The position numbers and the translations under genes were made by a program. From JBCFBK01 sp038562555 (lineage in GTDB: Bacteria > Bacteroidota > Bacteroidia > Bacteroidales > Prolixibacteraceae), in NCBI GenBank assembly GCA_038562555.1, contig JBCFBK010000025.1, positions 1-64,000 on the forward strand: a stretch of DNA of 64,000 nucleotides, given 5' to 3'. The notes beneath the pieces are model-generated. The model saw only the letters and a program-made list of their open reading frames with translations. It ran no database searches and had not been told where the DNA came from. The first letter of the stretch is position 1. Every line of letters begins with the position of its first letter. Positions 25,016 to 34,044 of this stretch are shown piece by piece.

Positions 25016-26048
25016 AGTTTCCCAGATTAATTCCCCCGTACCGGCTTCTGATCGTCACTTTCTTTCCGTTGCCTGATCCTATGGTGCCCTGAAGGCTGAA
25101 ACTGTGATTCTCCCTGATCCGGTTTCCGCGAAAGCGGCCGTCGGGATATTTTATATCGCAATAGTCGCATTGCGCATCCAGCAGGTAGTCTGCATTGTTT
25201 AGTCCGATGGTGATCCCGCCGTAGCTGTTCGTGATTTCAATGCCGCTGAATCCGGGATCTACCTGGTCAATCCTTACCGAGCCGTATTCGGTGTTCAGCA
25301 CCATACTCTTGCCCAGTTTTCCGATATTGTAGTTGGTGTATTTTGAACCGGCAAAGATGGTCGCTATTTCGTCGACGCTGATGCCGTCATAGCGGGATTC
25401 CAGTTTCAGTTCTCCCAATTTTCTGACATCAAGTCCCGAATATTTGGTGTCCATCTCCATGCTCCCCGCCGTACCTACAAATATCTTACTGTATTTGACC
25501 AGACCTTTCATCTTGTTTAAAGAACCAATATCGGCTTTTCCGTACGACAGGTCGAGCCAAAAGGGAGAACCGGCAGAGGAATTCATATTTCCGGCGGTGA
25601 GATTGCCGTAGCCTATCGTGAAATTCCCTTCACCGGTCAGGTCCTGCAAAACGACGTTGCCAAATTTGTTATTAATGGTCAGGTCTCTGTCTTTTGGAAT
25701 ATTGATCCGGTAGTCGATTGTGAAATTGCCTTTGGTTTTGAAACTTTCGGCGATAACCGTTTCGGCAGTCAGCGTACTTCCGTCTCTGCGGACATTGATC
25801 CTGATCAACCGGAGCAGTTCATTGGCCCTGCTCTGGCTCATGTCTTTTACTGTTATCCGGGCATCGACCGTTACCGAATCGCCGCCTGTGTCGCTGATTT
25901 CGACGAGACCGAATTTATTGGTGATATTCAGCGCCCTGATTTGAGACTTTGCAAATCCGTGGTGGACTTTCCTGATATAGCTTTCGGCATGCAGGGCTAT
26001 GGGAGCCGACAAGAGCATCAGGATCAAACATTTAAATATTGGTTTCAT
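25014..26048 (-). CDS. Exported DUF4097-type beta-solenoid-like protein
   Basis: A 344-residue exported protein with a signal peptide (first 21 residues, ending LHAES). The rest is a long run of short beta-strand repeats with recurring NKFG, YGNLTAG, SYGKADIG, YSGLDV, YDGISV and YGSVRI turns, typical of the DUF4097 putative-adhesin family that often accompanies ECF sigma/anti-sigma pairs in Bacteroidota. It overlaps the upstream membrane-protein gene by 17 nt and is the third gene of the sigma operon. Its molecular role is unknown; an envelope stress or surface role is inferred from context. Confidence 0.78.
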   Translation of the reverse strand: MKPIFKCLILMLLSAPIALHAESYIRKVHHGFAKSQIRALNITNKFGLVEISDTGGDSVTVDARITVKDMSQSRANELLRLIRINVRRDGSTLTAETVIAESFKTKGNFTIDYRINIPKDRDLTINNKFGNVVLQDLTGEGNFTIGYGNLTAGNMNSSAGSPFWLDLSYGKADIGSLNKMKGLVKYSKIFVGTAGSMEMDTKYSGLDVRKLGELKLESRYDGISVDEIATIFAGSKYTNYNIGKLGKSMVLNTEYGSVRIDQVDPGFSGIEITNSYGGITIGLNNADYLLDAQCDYCDIKYPDGRFRGNRIRENHSFSLQGTIGSGNGKKVTIRSRYGGINLGN

Positions 26049-26589
26049 GGCTGGCTTTTTTTTGTTGTTTAATTGTTTCGAGTTTATTAATTATTAAGGT
26101 GATGATGCTTAATCTGGAACGGTAAACCTCCAGCATGGCGTTGATTACCCGTTCATCCCCGGGGCTGGCTTCCAATTCCCGCTGAAGGCGTGCGTAAGTT
26201 TCGTCAAATTCCTTCATCTCAGACTCCATCGTTTCCTGGTCTTCAGGCGAGATCAGGCCTTGCTCCGCCAGATTCTTCCACTGCGACATTCCCTGTCCGA
26301 TGGCGGTCGTGTAATAATACTCCACTTCGCGGTATTCGGGAGAGACCGACGAAAGGGTTGGTGGCTGGTGGTCTTTTCCCTGTGCGAGATACATCCTGAC
26401 CTGGTTTCCGGCCAGGAGGACAAATAAAACCGCTGCGGCAGTCTGCAGGTAAGATTTCTTCCCAAAACCTTTCCTTTTTACGGGAGAGGCCTCCAGTTTT
26501 GAGCGGAAGCGCTCAAAATGGCCTTCATGAGGTTCGACCTCAAAGACTTCCGTGTTTTTTTGAATGCTATTTTTTAACGGATCTGTCAT
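26032..26589 (-). CDS. Single-pass membrane protein, probable anti-sigma factor
   Basis: A 185-residue protein with one membrane segment at about residues 48-65 (LQTAAAVLFVLLAGNQVRMY). The N-terminal cytoplasmic part of about 45 residues (PHEGHFERFRSKLE) resembles the short anti-sigma segment seen in Bacteroidota. The outside part is helical and charged (YYTTAIGQGMSQWKNLAEQG, then VYRSRLSIITLIINKLETIK). It lies 12 nt downstream of the ECF sigma gene and overlaps the DUF4097-type gene. Holding the sigma factor at the membrane is inferred from position and topology; no zinc-binding anti-sigma motif is present. Confidence 0.68.
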   Translation of the reverse strand: MTDPLKNSIQKNTEVFEVEPHEGHFERFRSKLEASPVKRKGFGKKSYLQTAAAVLFVLLAGNQVRMYLAQGKDHQPPTLSSVSPEYREVEYYYTTAIGQGMSQWKNLAEQGLISPEDQETMESEMKEFDETYARLQRELEASPGDERVINAMLEVYRSRLSIITLIINKLETIKQQKKASHETNI

Positions 26590-26601
26590 TCTTTGTTGTT
26601 T

Positions 26602-27156
26602 TTAATTCGAGAAAACTTCATCGGCCATCAGGTAATTTTTCAGTTTGTTCTTCGCCCTGAGCAATTGCGAGCGCGACGAACCGGGGCTTATCTGCAGGAT
26701 TCCTGCAATTTCATCATGATCATAGCCCTCCAGGTAGTACAGACTGAAAACCACCCGGTAGCCCTCGGGCAATCTAAGTACGGCGTTTCTGATTTTCTGC
26801 ATGTCAATCTCTTGCGCTTCGGAAAACGGATCTGCGTTGTCATCGGGCAGTTTTTCATCGATTTCTTCGAAGGCTACCCTCTTTTTTTTCAGGTAATCCA
26901 GCGAACGGTTGATCACGATTTTTTTCAGCCAGGCGCCAAAACTTACTTTACCTTCGTAACTGCTTATTTTTTGAAAAGCGCTTAAAAACGATTCCTGCAT
27001 AATATCTTCAGCATCATGTTCGTTGCCGACAATACGCAGGGAGGTATTATACATGGCCTTATAGTAAAGCTTGTATAAGCTGAACTGGCTTTCCCGGTCT
27101 CCCCGGCGACAGTTATCGATCAGATGCTGATGAATATTGACGTAGCGCGCTTCCAA
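26602..27156 (-). CDS. ECF-type RNA polymerase sigma factor
   Basis: A 184-residue sigma-70 family ECF factor. Region 2 is at about residues 20-90 (LYKLYYKAMYNTSLRI, then DAEDIMQESFLSAFQKI), and region 4 is at about 120-175 (AVLRLPEGYRVVFSLYYLEG, DEIAGILQISPGSSRSQLLR). The start is a TTG directly after an in-frame TAG; no ATG gives a complete region 2, so initiation at TTG or another weak codon must be accepted. It heads the three-gene operon with the membrane protein and the DUF4097-type protein, a common self-regulated envelope-sensing layout in this phylum. Confidence 0.88.
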   Translation of the reverse strand: MEARYVNIHQHLIDNCRRGDRESQFSLYKLYYKAMYNTSLRIVGNEHDAEDIMQESFLSAFQKISSYEGKVSFGAWLKKIVINRSLDYLKKKRVAFEEIDEKLPDDNADPFSEAQEIDMQKIRNAVLRLPEGYRVVFSLYYLEGYDHDEIAGILQISPGSSRSQLLRAKNKLKNYLMADEVFSN

Positions 27157-27257
27157 CTAATGCCCTTTAAAGTTCTACGCTCCAATGACGTTCCGAAAAC
27201 GAAAACGTTGCATGCGAAATGCCCGTGGCGGAATTTATTTGAGAAGATACCGTGATA

Positions 27258-27986
27258 TTATTTTGAACAGTATTCAATGGTCTTGATGAGATCTTCTTCC
27301 TTATTGAGGTTTAACTTTTCCTTTTTTACAAACGCGGGCAGATCAGGTTTTATTCCGCTCAGCAGTTCCAAAACATGCTTCTGATTTCGTATCCGTTGAG
27401 CCGGGGCTTCTTCAACCGCAATATAATAATCGGGCGCCATGACTACAAATTGCGGCGGCACTTCATCTTTATAGGCGGCGGGTTTTTCACCTTCCTTGAA
27501 ATTAATCCGCAGTTTTTTATACAAAGAGGCAGGCCCTTCGGCCAGGAGCTGAAAATATCCCTTTTCCGTCCGGTTTGCTTCGTTCCAGGTTATAAACCTG
27601 AAGGTATTTTCGCCTACAAGAAAGCGGTCATACCGTTCGGGTTCCAGTATCTCAAGTACCTGTCCCTCCTTATTTTTAAACTCCATTTGATTGGTGTAAA
27701 CATTGAGGCGGAGCCAAACCTCGTCATAAGCTGTACTGTCGGATTGAATAACTTTTCCGGTTACAAATTCGGAGGGGAAGTAGGGAGAGCCGGAAATTTG
27801 TTCGTACGTGAGTCCGCCAACCATTTTACTGGCTCTTTCAGAGTACATCCTGTTCTCATAGAGCTGGAGAAAATCCGGCGTCTGCTGCGAAAATAAGGAT
27901 AAACCGGCTGACATAAAAAGCAAGGTCAACGCCGATTTTGCGCCATGGCTGACAGTTTTTCCGTATGCCCGCGTGTTCTTTGCCAT
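27258..27986 (-). CDS. Hypothetical exported protein
   Basis: A 242-residue protein with an N-terminal signal segment (hydrophobic stretch ALTLLFMSAGLSLFSQQ at residues ~19-35 after a basic start). The mature part has no motif I can name. It contains FVTGKVIQSDSTAYDEVWLR, VYTNQMEFKNKEGQVLEILE and FRFITWNEANRTEKGYFQ, a pattern also seen in small Bacteroidota exported proteins that sense or report on media components. It is encoded alone, 101 nt upstream of the sigma gene on the same strand. No function is assigned. Confidence 0.6.
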   Translation of the reverse strand: MAKNTRAYGKTVSHGAKSALTLLFMSAGLSLFSQQTPDFLQLYENRMYSERASKMVGGLTYEQISGSPYFPSEFVTGKVIQSDSTAYDEVWLRLNVYTNQMEFKNKEGQVLEILEPERYDRFLVGENTFRFITWNEANRTEKGYFQLLAEGPASLYKKLRINFKEGEKPAAYKDEVPPQFVVMAPDYYIAVEEAPAQRIRNQKHVLELLSGIKPDLPAFVKKEKLNLNKEEDLIKTIEYCSK

Positions 27987-28029
27987 TTTATTTGTTATTT
28001 AGTGTTACCGGAACATTTATTCGTTGCAG

Positions 28030-29010
28030 ATGAAAGGGTTTAACCAGGAAGCTGCATGTTTTCCGGTTATTAAAGATAATGCTTTAATAAATGCGTTGAC
28101 TGCAGTTTATAAAATTTTTAAACAGAAACCGTTGGAAGAACATCATGCACATACACACCGGAACCTGGGTATTACTGTTGTATTAAACCTGGTGATTACC
28201 CTGGCCCAGGTAGTCGGCGGACTGATATCGGGAAGTCTGGCCCTTATTTCAGATGCCATTCATAACCTCAGCGACGGACTTGCGGTCTTTCTTGCTTACA
28301 TGGCCAATGTGATGAGTAACAGGGAACGAACGCCTAAAAGTACGTTTGGCTATAAGCGGGCCGAAATTATTGCTGCTTTTATAAACGCGCTGGTGTTGAT
28401 CGCGATTTCATTTTACCTGATGGTCGAGGCTGTTGAGCGGTTTTTCGATCCGCAGGACGTGGATTTCAGGTGGATGCTGAGCCTGGGTTTCCTCGGGCTG
28501 TTGGCCAATAGCTTTTCCGTGCTCATCCTCCACAAGGACAAACAGAAAAACCTGAATGTCCGGGCCGCTTACCTGCATTTAATGGGTGATGCGCTGACTT
28601 CACTGGCAGTTATCGTCGGCGCCTTATTCATCTGGCTGTGGGAGTGGACCTGGATCGATCCGCTGGTCACGCTGCTCATCAGTCTTTACCTGCTTATCCA
28701 CACAATCCGTTTGCTAAAGGAATCGACCGAAATTCTGATGCAGTTTGCCCCGGCCTCGGTCGATACCGAAGTGCTCGGACGCCGGTTGAATGAAATCGAA
28801 GGCATTAGCTGCGTGTACCACATTCATATCTGGCGGCTGACCGATCAGACCATTCATTTTGAAGCGCATGTGAAGTTAAATGCTGACCTGCGCCTGTCGG
28901 AATTGCAACCCGTTACCGACCGGATCGACAATTTGCTGAAAAATGATTTTGGTATCAACCACGTGACCCTGCAGTTCGAGTACAGCGACCACCCGTATCA
29001 GGAGTGTTGA
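28030..29010 (+). CDS. Cation diffusion facilitator (probable zinc exporter)
   Basis: A 326-residue CDF-family antiporter that exports Zn2+ or related divalent ions in exchange for H+. Six membrane segments span about residues 40-235. The metal site is visible as SDAIHNLSD in TM2 (HxxxD type) and HLMGDALTS in TM5. A C-terminal cytoplasmic ferredoxin-like domain (CVYHIHIWRLTDQTIHFEAH) follows. A His-rich patch EEHHAHTHRN lies before TM1, as in ZitB/CzcD. ATG at 28030 is preferred over the in-frame TTG at 28024. Its stop touches the inverted heptad repeat that separates it from nspC. Confidence 0.9.
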   Translation: MKGFNQEAACFPVIKDNALINALTAVYKIFKQKPLEEHHAHTHRNLGITVVLNLVITLAQVVGGLISGSLALISDAIHNLSDGLAVFLAYMANVMSNRERTPKSTFGYKRAEIIAAFINALVLIAISFYLMVEAVERFFDPQDVDFRWMLSLGFLGLLANSFSVLILHKDKQKNLNVRAAYLHLMGDALTSLAVIVGALFIWLWEWTWIDPLVTLLISLYLLIHTIRLLKESTEILMQFAPASVDTEVLGRRLNEIEGISCVYHIHIWRLTDQTIHFEAHVKLNADLRLSELQPVTDRIDNLLKNDFGINHVTLQFEYSDHPYQEC

Positions 29011-29143
29011 AGAAGCTGTTAGCTATTAGCTGTTAGTTATTAGCCTTGAGTGGAATTTTCTAATCTCCATTCTTCTCTTGTCTCTGGCCTTAGGTTTTAC
29101 AACGATATGCTAAAAGCTCATGGCTCATAGCTAACAGCTTCTT
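29010..29143. repeat. Inverted heptad repeats between convergent genes
   Basis: The arm AAGAAGCTGTTAGCTAT (29010-29026) is perfectly complementary to 29127-29143. Within the left arm are units AGCTGTT, AGCTATT, AGCTGTT, AGTTATT (29014-29041). In the right arm are AAAGCTC, ATGGCTC, ATAGCTA, ACAGCTT (29113-29140). The two arms face each other across about 100 nt between the CDF and nspC stop codons and could form a long hairpin acting on both transcripts. Confidence 0.75.
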
Positions 29144-29147
29144 ATCT

Positions 29148-30293
29148 CTAACTCAGCTTCCCCTTGTAATCTTCATAGCCGAACCGGCGGATCAGTTCGA
29201 AATCGCCGTTTGAGCGGATAATTCCAATAGAGGGATGCTGAACGCCGTTGAAAAAAGTGGTTTTTACCATCGTATAATGGATCATATCTTCGAGGATCAG
29301 TTCATCGCCGAACTGAAGTTCTTCGTCAAACGACCAGTATCCGTAATAATCGCCACTGAGGCAACTGTCGCCGCCCATCCGGTAAGTGGGCTTTCCGGGT
29401 ACCGGGTCGGAACTGGCATGCCGGATGCGAGGCTGGTACGGCATCTCCAGGCAGTCGGGCATATGAGCGGCGAACGATACATTAAGCATGGCTGTTTTGA
29501 TGTCCTTATTTTCGACCACATCAAGTACCGTCGTTTTCAGAAAGCCGGTTTCCCAGGCAAAAGCACTCCCGGGTTCCAGTATAATATGCAGATGAGGGTA
29601 TCGTGCCTTGAATTTTCGGAGCAGACTGATCAGATGACGGGTGTCATATCCTTTGCGCGTCATCAGATGGCCCCCGCCCATGTTGATCCATTTCGCCTGT
29701 TTTAACAGATGGCCGAATTTTTCTTCTACGGCGGCGAGTGTTTTTTCCAGATCGGTGGAGTACGATTCACAGAGCGTATGGAAATGAAGGCCATCAACGC
29801 CCTCCGGCAAGTGGTCGCCCAGGAGGCCGGCAACAATTCCGAGCCGGGAACCAGGTGCGCAGGGGTTATACAGGTCCGTGTGAACCTCCGAAAACTCCGG
29901 GTTGATCCTCAGTGCCAGGGCAATCTTTTTTCCGGATTGCCTGATCAGGGGATAAAACCGCTCATACTGACTGAGTGAGTTAAACGTAATATGACTGGAA
30001 AGCCGGATGATTTCCGGGAACGTTTCCGGATCATAAACCGGCGCGTAGGTGTGGGCCGGACTTTTCATTTCTTCTACGCACAGCATGGCCTCATGCAGAG
30101 AACTGGCGGTTGCCCCTGCAATATACTCGCGTACAATTGGAAATGCGCTCCACATGGCAAAGCCTTTAAAGGCAAGGATAATTTCCACACTGGCCTCGCC
30201 GGCAACCGAACGGATCAGTTCCAGATTTTGGCGCAACAGATTTTCTTCCAGTACAAAACAGGGAGAGGGAACTTCAGGATATTCGATTCTCAT
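29148..30293 (-). CDS. nspC: Carboxynorspermidine/carboxyspermidine decarboxylase
   Basis: PLP-dependent decarboxylase that releases (nor)spermidine from its carboxy precursor, an aspartate-semialdehyde-dependent polyamine route. The protein has 381 residues. The N-terminal barrel carries the PLP lysine in EIILAFKGFAMW, then HFHTLCES, NMGGGHLMT and ILEPGSAFAW. The second domain has the substrate-side motif GGDSCLSGDYYGYWSFDE. It overlaps dapA by 4 nt (ATGA). Both enzymes depend on aspartate semialdehyde metabolism, which makes the pairing sensible. The partner dehydrogenase is not in the window. Confidence 0.92.
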   Translation of the reverse strand: MRIEYPEVPSPCFVLEENLLRQNLELIRSVAGEASVEIILAFKGFAMWSAFPIVREYIAGATASSLHEAMLCVEEMKSPAHTYAPVYDPETFPEIIRLSSHITFNSLSQYERFYPLIRQSGKKIALALRINPEFSEVHTDLYNPCAPGSRLGIVAGLLGDHLPEGVDGLHFHTLCESYSTDLEKTLAAVEEKFGHLLKQAKWINMGGGHLMTRKGYDTRHLISLLRKFKARYPHLHIILEPGSAFAWETGFLKTTVLDVVENKDIKTAMLNVSFAAHMPDCLEMPYQPRIRHASSDPVPGKPTYRMGGDSCLSGDYYGYWSFDEELQFGDELILEDMIHYTMVKTTFFNGVQHPSIGIIRSNGDFELIRRFGYEDYKGKLS

Positions 30294-31198
30294 AGGCTGG
30301 CAGCAGCAGTTTGCAGGATCTTCGAGAGTTCAGTTTCAAGATTTTTTTGCAGTTCCCGGCTTACCGGGGTCAAAGGAAGACGCAAAACATTGGGTGTTTT
30401 GCCCATAATTTGCATCAGTGCCTTAACTCCTGCCGGACTTCCTTCCTGAAAGATCAGTTTAAGCAGATCAATCAGCTGAAGGTGGATTTCGCGGGCATCA
30501 CTCATCCGGCCCTCATTGGCGCAGTGAACCAGATGGCTTAGCTTCCCGGGAAGGGCGTTTGCAATCACCGAAATTACTCCGATAGCTCCAACGGCGATCA
30601 TGGGCAGCGCCAGGGCATCGTCGCCCGAAATCACAGCAAAATGCGCCGGGGCGTGTTTGACCGTTTTAGCGACCTGGGAACACTCGCCCGACGCTTCCTT
30701 AACGGCAATTACATTCGGACAGGCCTGTGCAATTTTGACAGCGGTTTCGCTGAGCAGGTTAACGCCTGTGCGAGAGGGTACATTGTAGAGGATCACCGGC
30801 ACGGGCGATGCTTTTGCGATGAGTTTATAATGCTCTGTAAGGCCTTCCTGGCCCGGACGGCTGTAATAGGGTGTTACCGACAGCAGGGCGTCGATGCCTT
30901 CAAAACCGGTTGCTTCGATCGCGCTGATGACCTTATGCGGATCGTTGCCGCCAATGCCGACCACGAGCCCGATCCGCTTGTTTATTTTTGCCCGGATACA
31001 CCGGATAATATCTTTTTGTTCTTCGGTTGAGAGCGTGGGCGTTTCGCCGGTAGTACCAAGCGCTACGATATAATCTGTGCCCGAGGAAATCTGGTCCTCG
31101 ACCAGCTCTTCAAGTATGTTGAAATCGACCGAATAATCGGGTTTAAACGGGGTGATCAGGGCAACCCCGGCTCCTTTAAAAGGGTGTGTCATCGTCAT
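30290..31198 (-). CDS. dapA: 4-hydroxy-tetrahydrodipicolinate synthase
   Basis: Condenses pyruvate and aspartate semialdehyde in the diaminopimelate/lysine route. It is a 302-residue TIM-barrel lyase. The landmarks are GTTGETPTLS, SVTPYYSRPGQEGL, the proton-relay Tyr in ILYNVPSRTGVN, the Schiff-base Lys in VIAVKEASGE and SGDDALALPMIAVGA. It overlaps both neighbours by 4 nt: nspC downstream and the DUF6913-like gene upstream, forming a three-gene operon. The next enzyme of the pathway, dapB, is encoded 21 kb away in this window. Confidence 0.96.
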   Translation of the reverse strand: MTMTHPFKGAGVALITPFKPDYSVDFNILEELVEDQISSGTDYIVALGTTGETPTLSTEEQKDIIRCIRAKINKRIGLVVGIGGNDPHKVISAIEATGFEGIDALLSVTPYYSRPGQEGLTEHYKLIAKASPVPVILYNVPSRTGVNLLSETAVKIAQACPNVIAVKEASGECSQVAKTVKHAPAHFAVISGDDALALPMIAVGAIGVISVIANALPGKLSHLVHCANEGRMSDAREIHLQLIDLLKLIFQEGSPAGVKALMQIMGKTPNVLRLPLTPVSRELQKNLETELSKILQTAAASL

Positions 31199-31701
31199 TT
31201 AATTTTTATTTCACTTAAATAGTGAGTTAGCTGTTCAACCAGAAAACCTGGCTCGGGACGTTTGCTGACATCGATCCGGACATCAAAGAAGTCGGGTGTT
31301 GCACCAGACCAGCCCGCTTTAAGTGAAGCCCTGGAAAGACCTCTGATTACCTGCGCATACACCGATGTAGACAGGCTGATGTCGATAAACAGGTCAAACT
31401 CGGTATTCAGAAATTCCAGTAGTTTCGCGCTTTTGGGCCTTGCCCAGTAACTGAAATCTTTTTTGCTGACCCGGTTAACGGCCTTACGCATTGCGCTGTC
31501 GTCGGTAAAACATAAATCCGTGCAGGTGATCTGGTTTTCATTCAGCACCCTGACCAGATTTTCGTATGCCGGATAATCATGCCACGTCCAGATAATTCCT
31601 GCGGTCCTGGCCGAATCGAGATTGACAAATTTCTTTGTTCGCTTCACCGATTCGATTCCCTGACCCATCAGCCCTTTAGCCAATTGTTTTCTAAGTCTCA
31701 T
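31195..31701 (-). CDS. DUF6913-like protein
   Basis: A 168-residue soluble protein without signal peptide or membrane segment, conserved-looking and resembling a Bacteroidota family found next to dapA (DUF6913; recalled by pattern, not verified). Features: SARTAGIIWTWHDYPAYENL, SYWARPKSAKLLEFLNTEFD and FDLFIDISLSTSVYAQVIRG. The ATG at 31701 is chosen over an upstream in-frame start at 31749 because a TATTTTTG promoter element lies at 31712-31719, between the two. It overlaps dapA by 4 nt. The function is unknown. Confidence 0.7.
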   Translation of the reverse strand: MRLRKQLAKGLMGQGIESVKRTKKFVNLDSARTAGIIWTWHDYPAYENLVRVLNENQITCTDLCFTDDSAMRKAVNRVSKKDFSYWARPKSAKLLEFLNTEFDLFIDISLSTSVYAQVIRGLSRASLKAGWSGATPDFFDVRIDVSKRPEPGFLVEQLTHYLSEIKIK

Positions 31702-31711
31702 AAGATCGTTG

Positions 31712-31719
31712 CAAAAATA
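31712..31719 (-). promoter_or_regulatory. Bacteroidota -7 element of the DUF6913-like/dapA/nspC operon
   Basis: Reads TATTTTTG on the minus strand, 10 nt before the ATG at 31701. It decides the start codon, since the longer ORF would begin upstream of this promoter. Confidence 0.55.
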
Positions 31720-31837
31720 TGAATTTGTTTGCGAAAATGTATATCGCATGAAAAAAGTAAAACAAAAAACCCTAAAAAATTAATAATTCATTTTTACGGG
31801 CCTTGATTCCTTTAAAGTTATAACTTCCCGAATCTGA

Positions 31838-33838
31838 TCAGCTGATCATTTCCAGAAAATCTTCTTCAGAGATTACAGGTATACCCAGCTTTTCAACTTT
31901 CTCCAGTTTTGAAGGGCCAATGTTGTTCCCTCCGAGTAAATAGTTTGTATTTTTTGAAATTGATCCCACATTTTTACCTCCGTGCTTTTCTACCAGCGCC
32001 TTGAGTTCGTCCCGCGAATGTTTATCGAACGTTCCGGAGATTACGATGCTCATTCCGTTCAGTTTATTACTCCTGGCCATCAGGATCTCCGGATCGAGCT
32101 CAAACTGCAATCCGGCTTCCTTAAGCCGTCGGATCATCGTCAGGTTAGTCTCATTCTGAAAATATTCGACCACGCTTTGGGCGATCCGTTCACCGATTTC
32201 ATCAATGGCGGTCAGTTCTTCCAGTGATGCTTCCCCGATGCGGGCGATGCTGTTCAATTTCCGGGCCATTTTTTTTGCCACGGTCTCTCCTACAAAACGG
32301 ATACCAAGCGCAAATAGTACCCGTTCAAAAGGGACTTTTTTGGAATCTTCCAGACTTTTAAGAATCCGTTCGGCCGATTTTTCGCCCATTCGCTCAAGGG
32401 GAATGAGTTGTTCTGCCGTGAGGTCGTATAAGTCGGCGCTGTTGGCAATGAGTTTCTGATTGTACAGCAGTTCGACCGTTTCTTCACCCAGTCCGTCGAT
32501 ATCCATTGCCCTGCGGCTGATAAAGTGGATAATTTTCCCCTTGATCTGTGGCGGGCATCCGGTTTCATTGGGGCAGTAATGAGCTGCTTCGCCTTCCCTG
32601 CGGATCAGTTCGGTTTCACATTCCGGACAAAATTTAATAAACTCAACCTTTTTGGCTTCCTGATGGCGAAGCGAATCATTCACTTCGACAATCTTGGGAA
32701 TGATTTCGCCGCCTTTTTCAACAAAGACCACATCCTGCAAATGCAGGTCGAGTTTGGCAATGATATCGGCATTGTGCAGCGAAGCCCGTTTAACTACTGT
32801 GCCGGCCAGCAGAACCGGTGTCAGGTTGGCTACCGGCGTTACCGTTCCTGTTCTGCCGACCTGGAAGCTGACCCCTTCGAGCGTGGTGCTGACCTGCTCG
32901 GCCTTGAACTTATAGGCAATAGCCCAGCGCGGCGACTTGGCTGTGAAGCCGAGGTTATTCTGAAGCCTTCTGGAATTGACCTTGATTACAATTCCGTCGG
33001 TTGCCACGGGGAGGTTAAAGCGTTCGTTGTCCCAGTAACGGATAAAGGCAATGACTTCGTTGATGTCGGCGCATTTTTTCATATGCTCCGATGTTTTAAA
33101 TCCCCATTTTGCAGCATGGCTGATGTTTTCATAGTGGCCATCCTCGGGCAGGTTCTCGCCCAGCAGATGGTAGAAATAAGCGTCGAGCCTTCTTTTGGCT
33201 ACCTCGGCCGAATTCTGCAGTTTGAGGGTTCCCGAAGCTGCGTTCCGGGGGTTGGCAAATGGCAGTTCTCCATTCTCTTCCCGCTTTTTATTTAGTTCCG
33301 TGAACACCTCGAAGGGAAGGAGTACCTCGCCCCGGATCTCGAACTTTTCCGGGTAATCGGTGCCTTTCAGACGGAGCGGAATGCTGCGGATGGTCCGGAT
33401 GTTGAGGGTCACATCATCGCCCTTGTCGCCATCGCCACGGGTAACGGCACGCAGAAGACTGCCGTTTTCGTACGTTAAACTAATGGATGTCCCATCATAT
33501 TTCAGTTCGCAGGCAAATTCGTATGCGGTATTGATCTGCCGTTTGATGCGGTTATCGAATTCGATTAATTCCTGTTCCGAATAGCTGTTCGATAAGGAGA
33601 GCATCGGATACAGATGTTTCACCTGAATAAATTCCTGATTGATGTCGCTTCCTACCCGTTGGGTGGGTGAATTGGGATCAAAAAAAGCGGGATTTTCCCG
33701 TTCCAGCTTTTCCAGTTCCTTCAGTTTCATGTCGAACTCATAGTCGCTGATCGTGGGATTCGACAACACATAATATTGATAATTATATTCTTCCAGTTCT
33801 TTCCGGAGGGACTCAATCTGTTGCTTTACTGCTTCCAT
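31838..33838 (-). CDS. ligA: NAD-dependent DNA ligase
   Basis: Seals nicks during replication and repair using NAD+. 666 residues, a full-length bacterial LigA. Order: Ia domain, adenylation domain with the lysine motif CELKYDGTSIS, ATDGIVIKVN, SPRWAIAYKF, OB fold, Zn finger with four Cys (CPECETELI and CPNETGCPP), helix-hairpin-helix region (MDIDGLGEETVELL, VLFALGIRFVGE) and a C-terminal BRCT domain (MSIVISGTFDKHSRDELKAL). It is monocistronic. Several long antisense ORFs are shadows of it. Confidence 0.97.
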   Translation of the reverse strand: MEAVKQQIESLRKELEEYNYQYYVLSNPTISDYEFDMKLKELEKLERENPAFFDPNSPTQRVGSDINQEFIQVKHLYPMLSLSNSYSEQELIEFDNRIKRQINTAYEFACELKYDGTSISLTYENGSLLRAVTRGDGDKGDDVTLNIRTIRSIPLRLKGTDYPEKFEIRGEVLLPFEVFTELNKKREENGELPFANPRNAASGTLKLQNSAEVAKRRLDAYFYHLLGENLPEDGHYENISHAAKWGFKTSEHMKKCADINEVIAFIRYWDNERFNLPVATDGIVIKVNSRRLQNNLGFTAKSPRWAIAYKFKAEQVSTTLEGVSFQVGRTGTVTPVANLTPVLLAGTVVKRASLHNADIIAKLDLHLQDVVFVEKGGEIIPKIVEVNDSLRHQEAKKVEFIKFCPECETELIRREGEAAHYCPNETGCPPQIKGKIIHFISRRAMDIDGLGEETVELLYNQKLIANSADLYDLTAEQLIPLERMGEKSAERILKSLEDSKKVPFERVLFALGIRFVGETVAKKMARKLNSIARIGEASLEELTAIDEIGERIAQSVVEYFQNETNLTMIRRLKEAGLQFELDPEILMARSNKLNGMSIVISGTFDKHSRDELKALVEKHGGKNVGSISKNTNYLLGGNNIGPSKLEKVEKLGIPVISEEDFLEMIS

Positions 33839-34044
33839 ATCACTGCTGAAAATTTATACTAAAATACGAATTCGCATCAAAAACGAATCGGTTTGTCCTT
33901 ATTTCCGTGAAAGTACGGTAATCTTTCCTAGTCTGTTAAAGATTCCTGCTTTTGCCTGAATGAAGGAGACGCAAATGATAAATTTAGTTTCTTTGTAACA
34001 AGACAACCGGTAAGTCGTTCATCATTGATTTAATTAAGACCATT

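Noticed and set aside
32525..33295. 256-codon open frame on the plus strand opposite ligA
   Set aside because: It lies wholly antisense to a full-length ligase with all motifs; the translated sequence has no family pattern.
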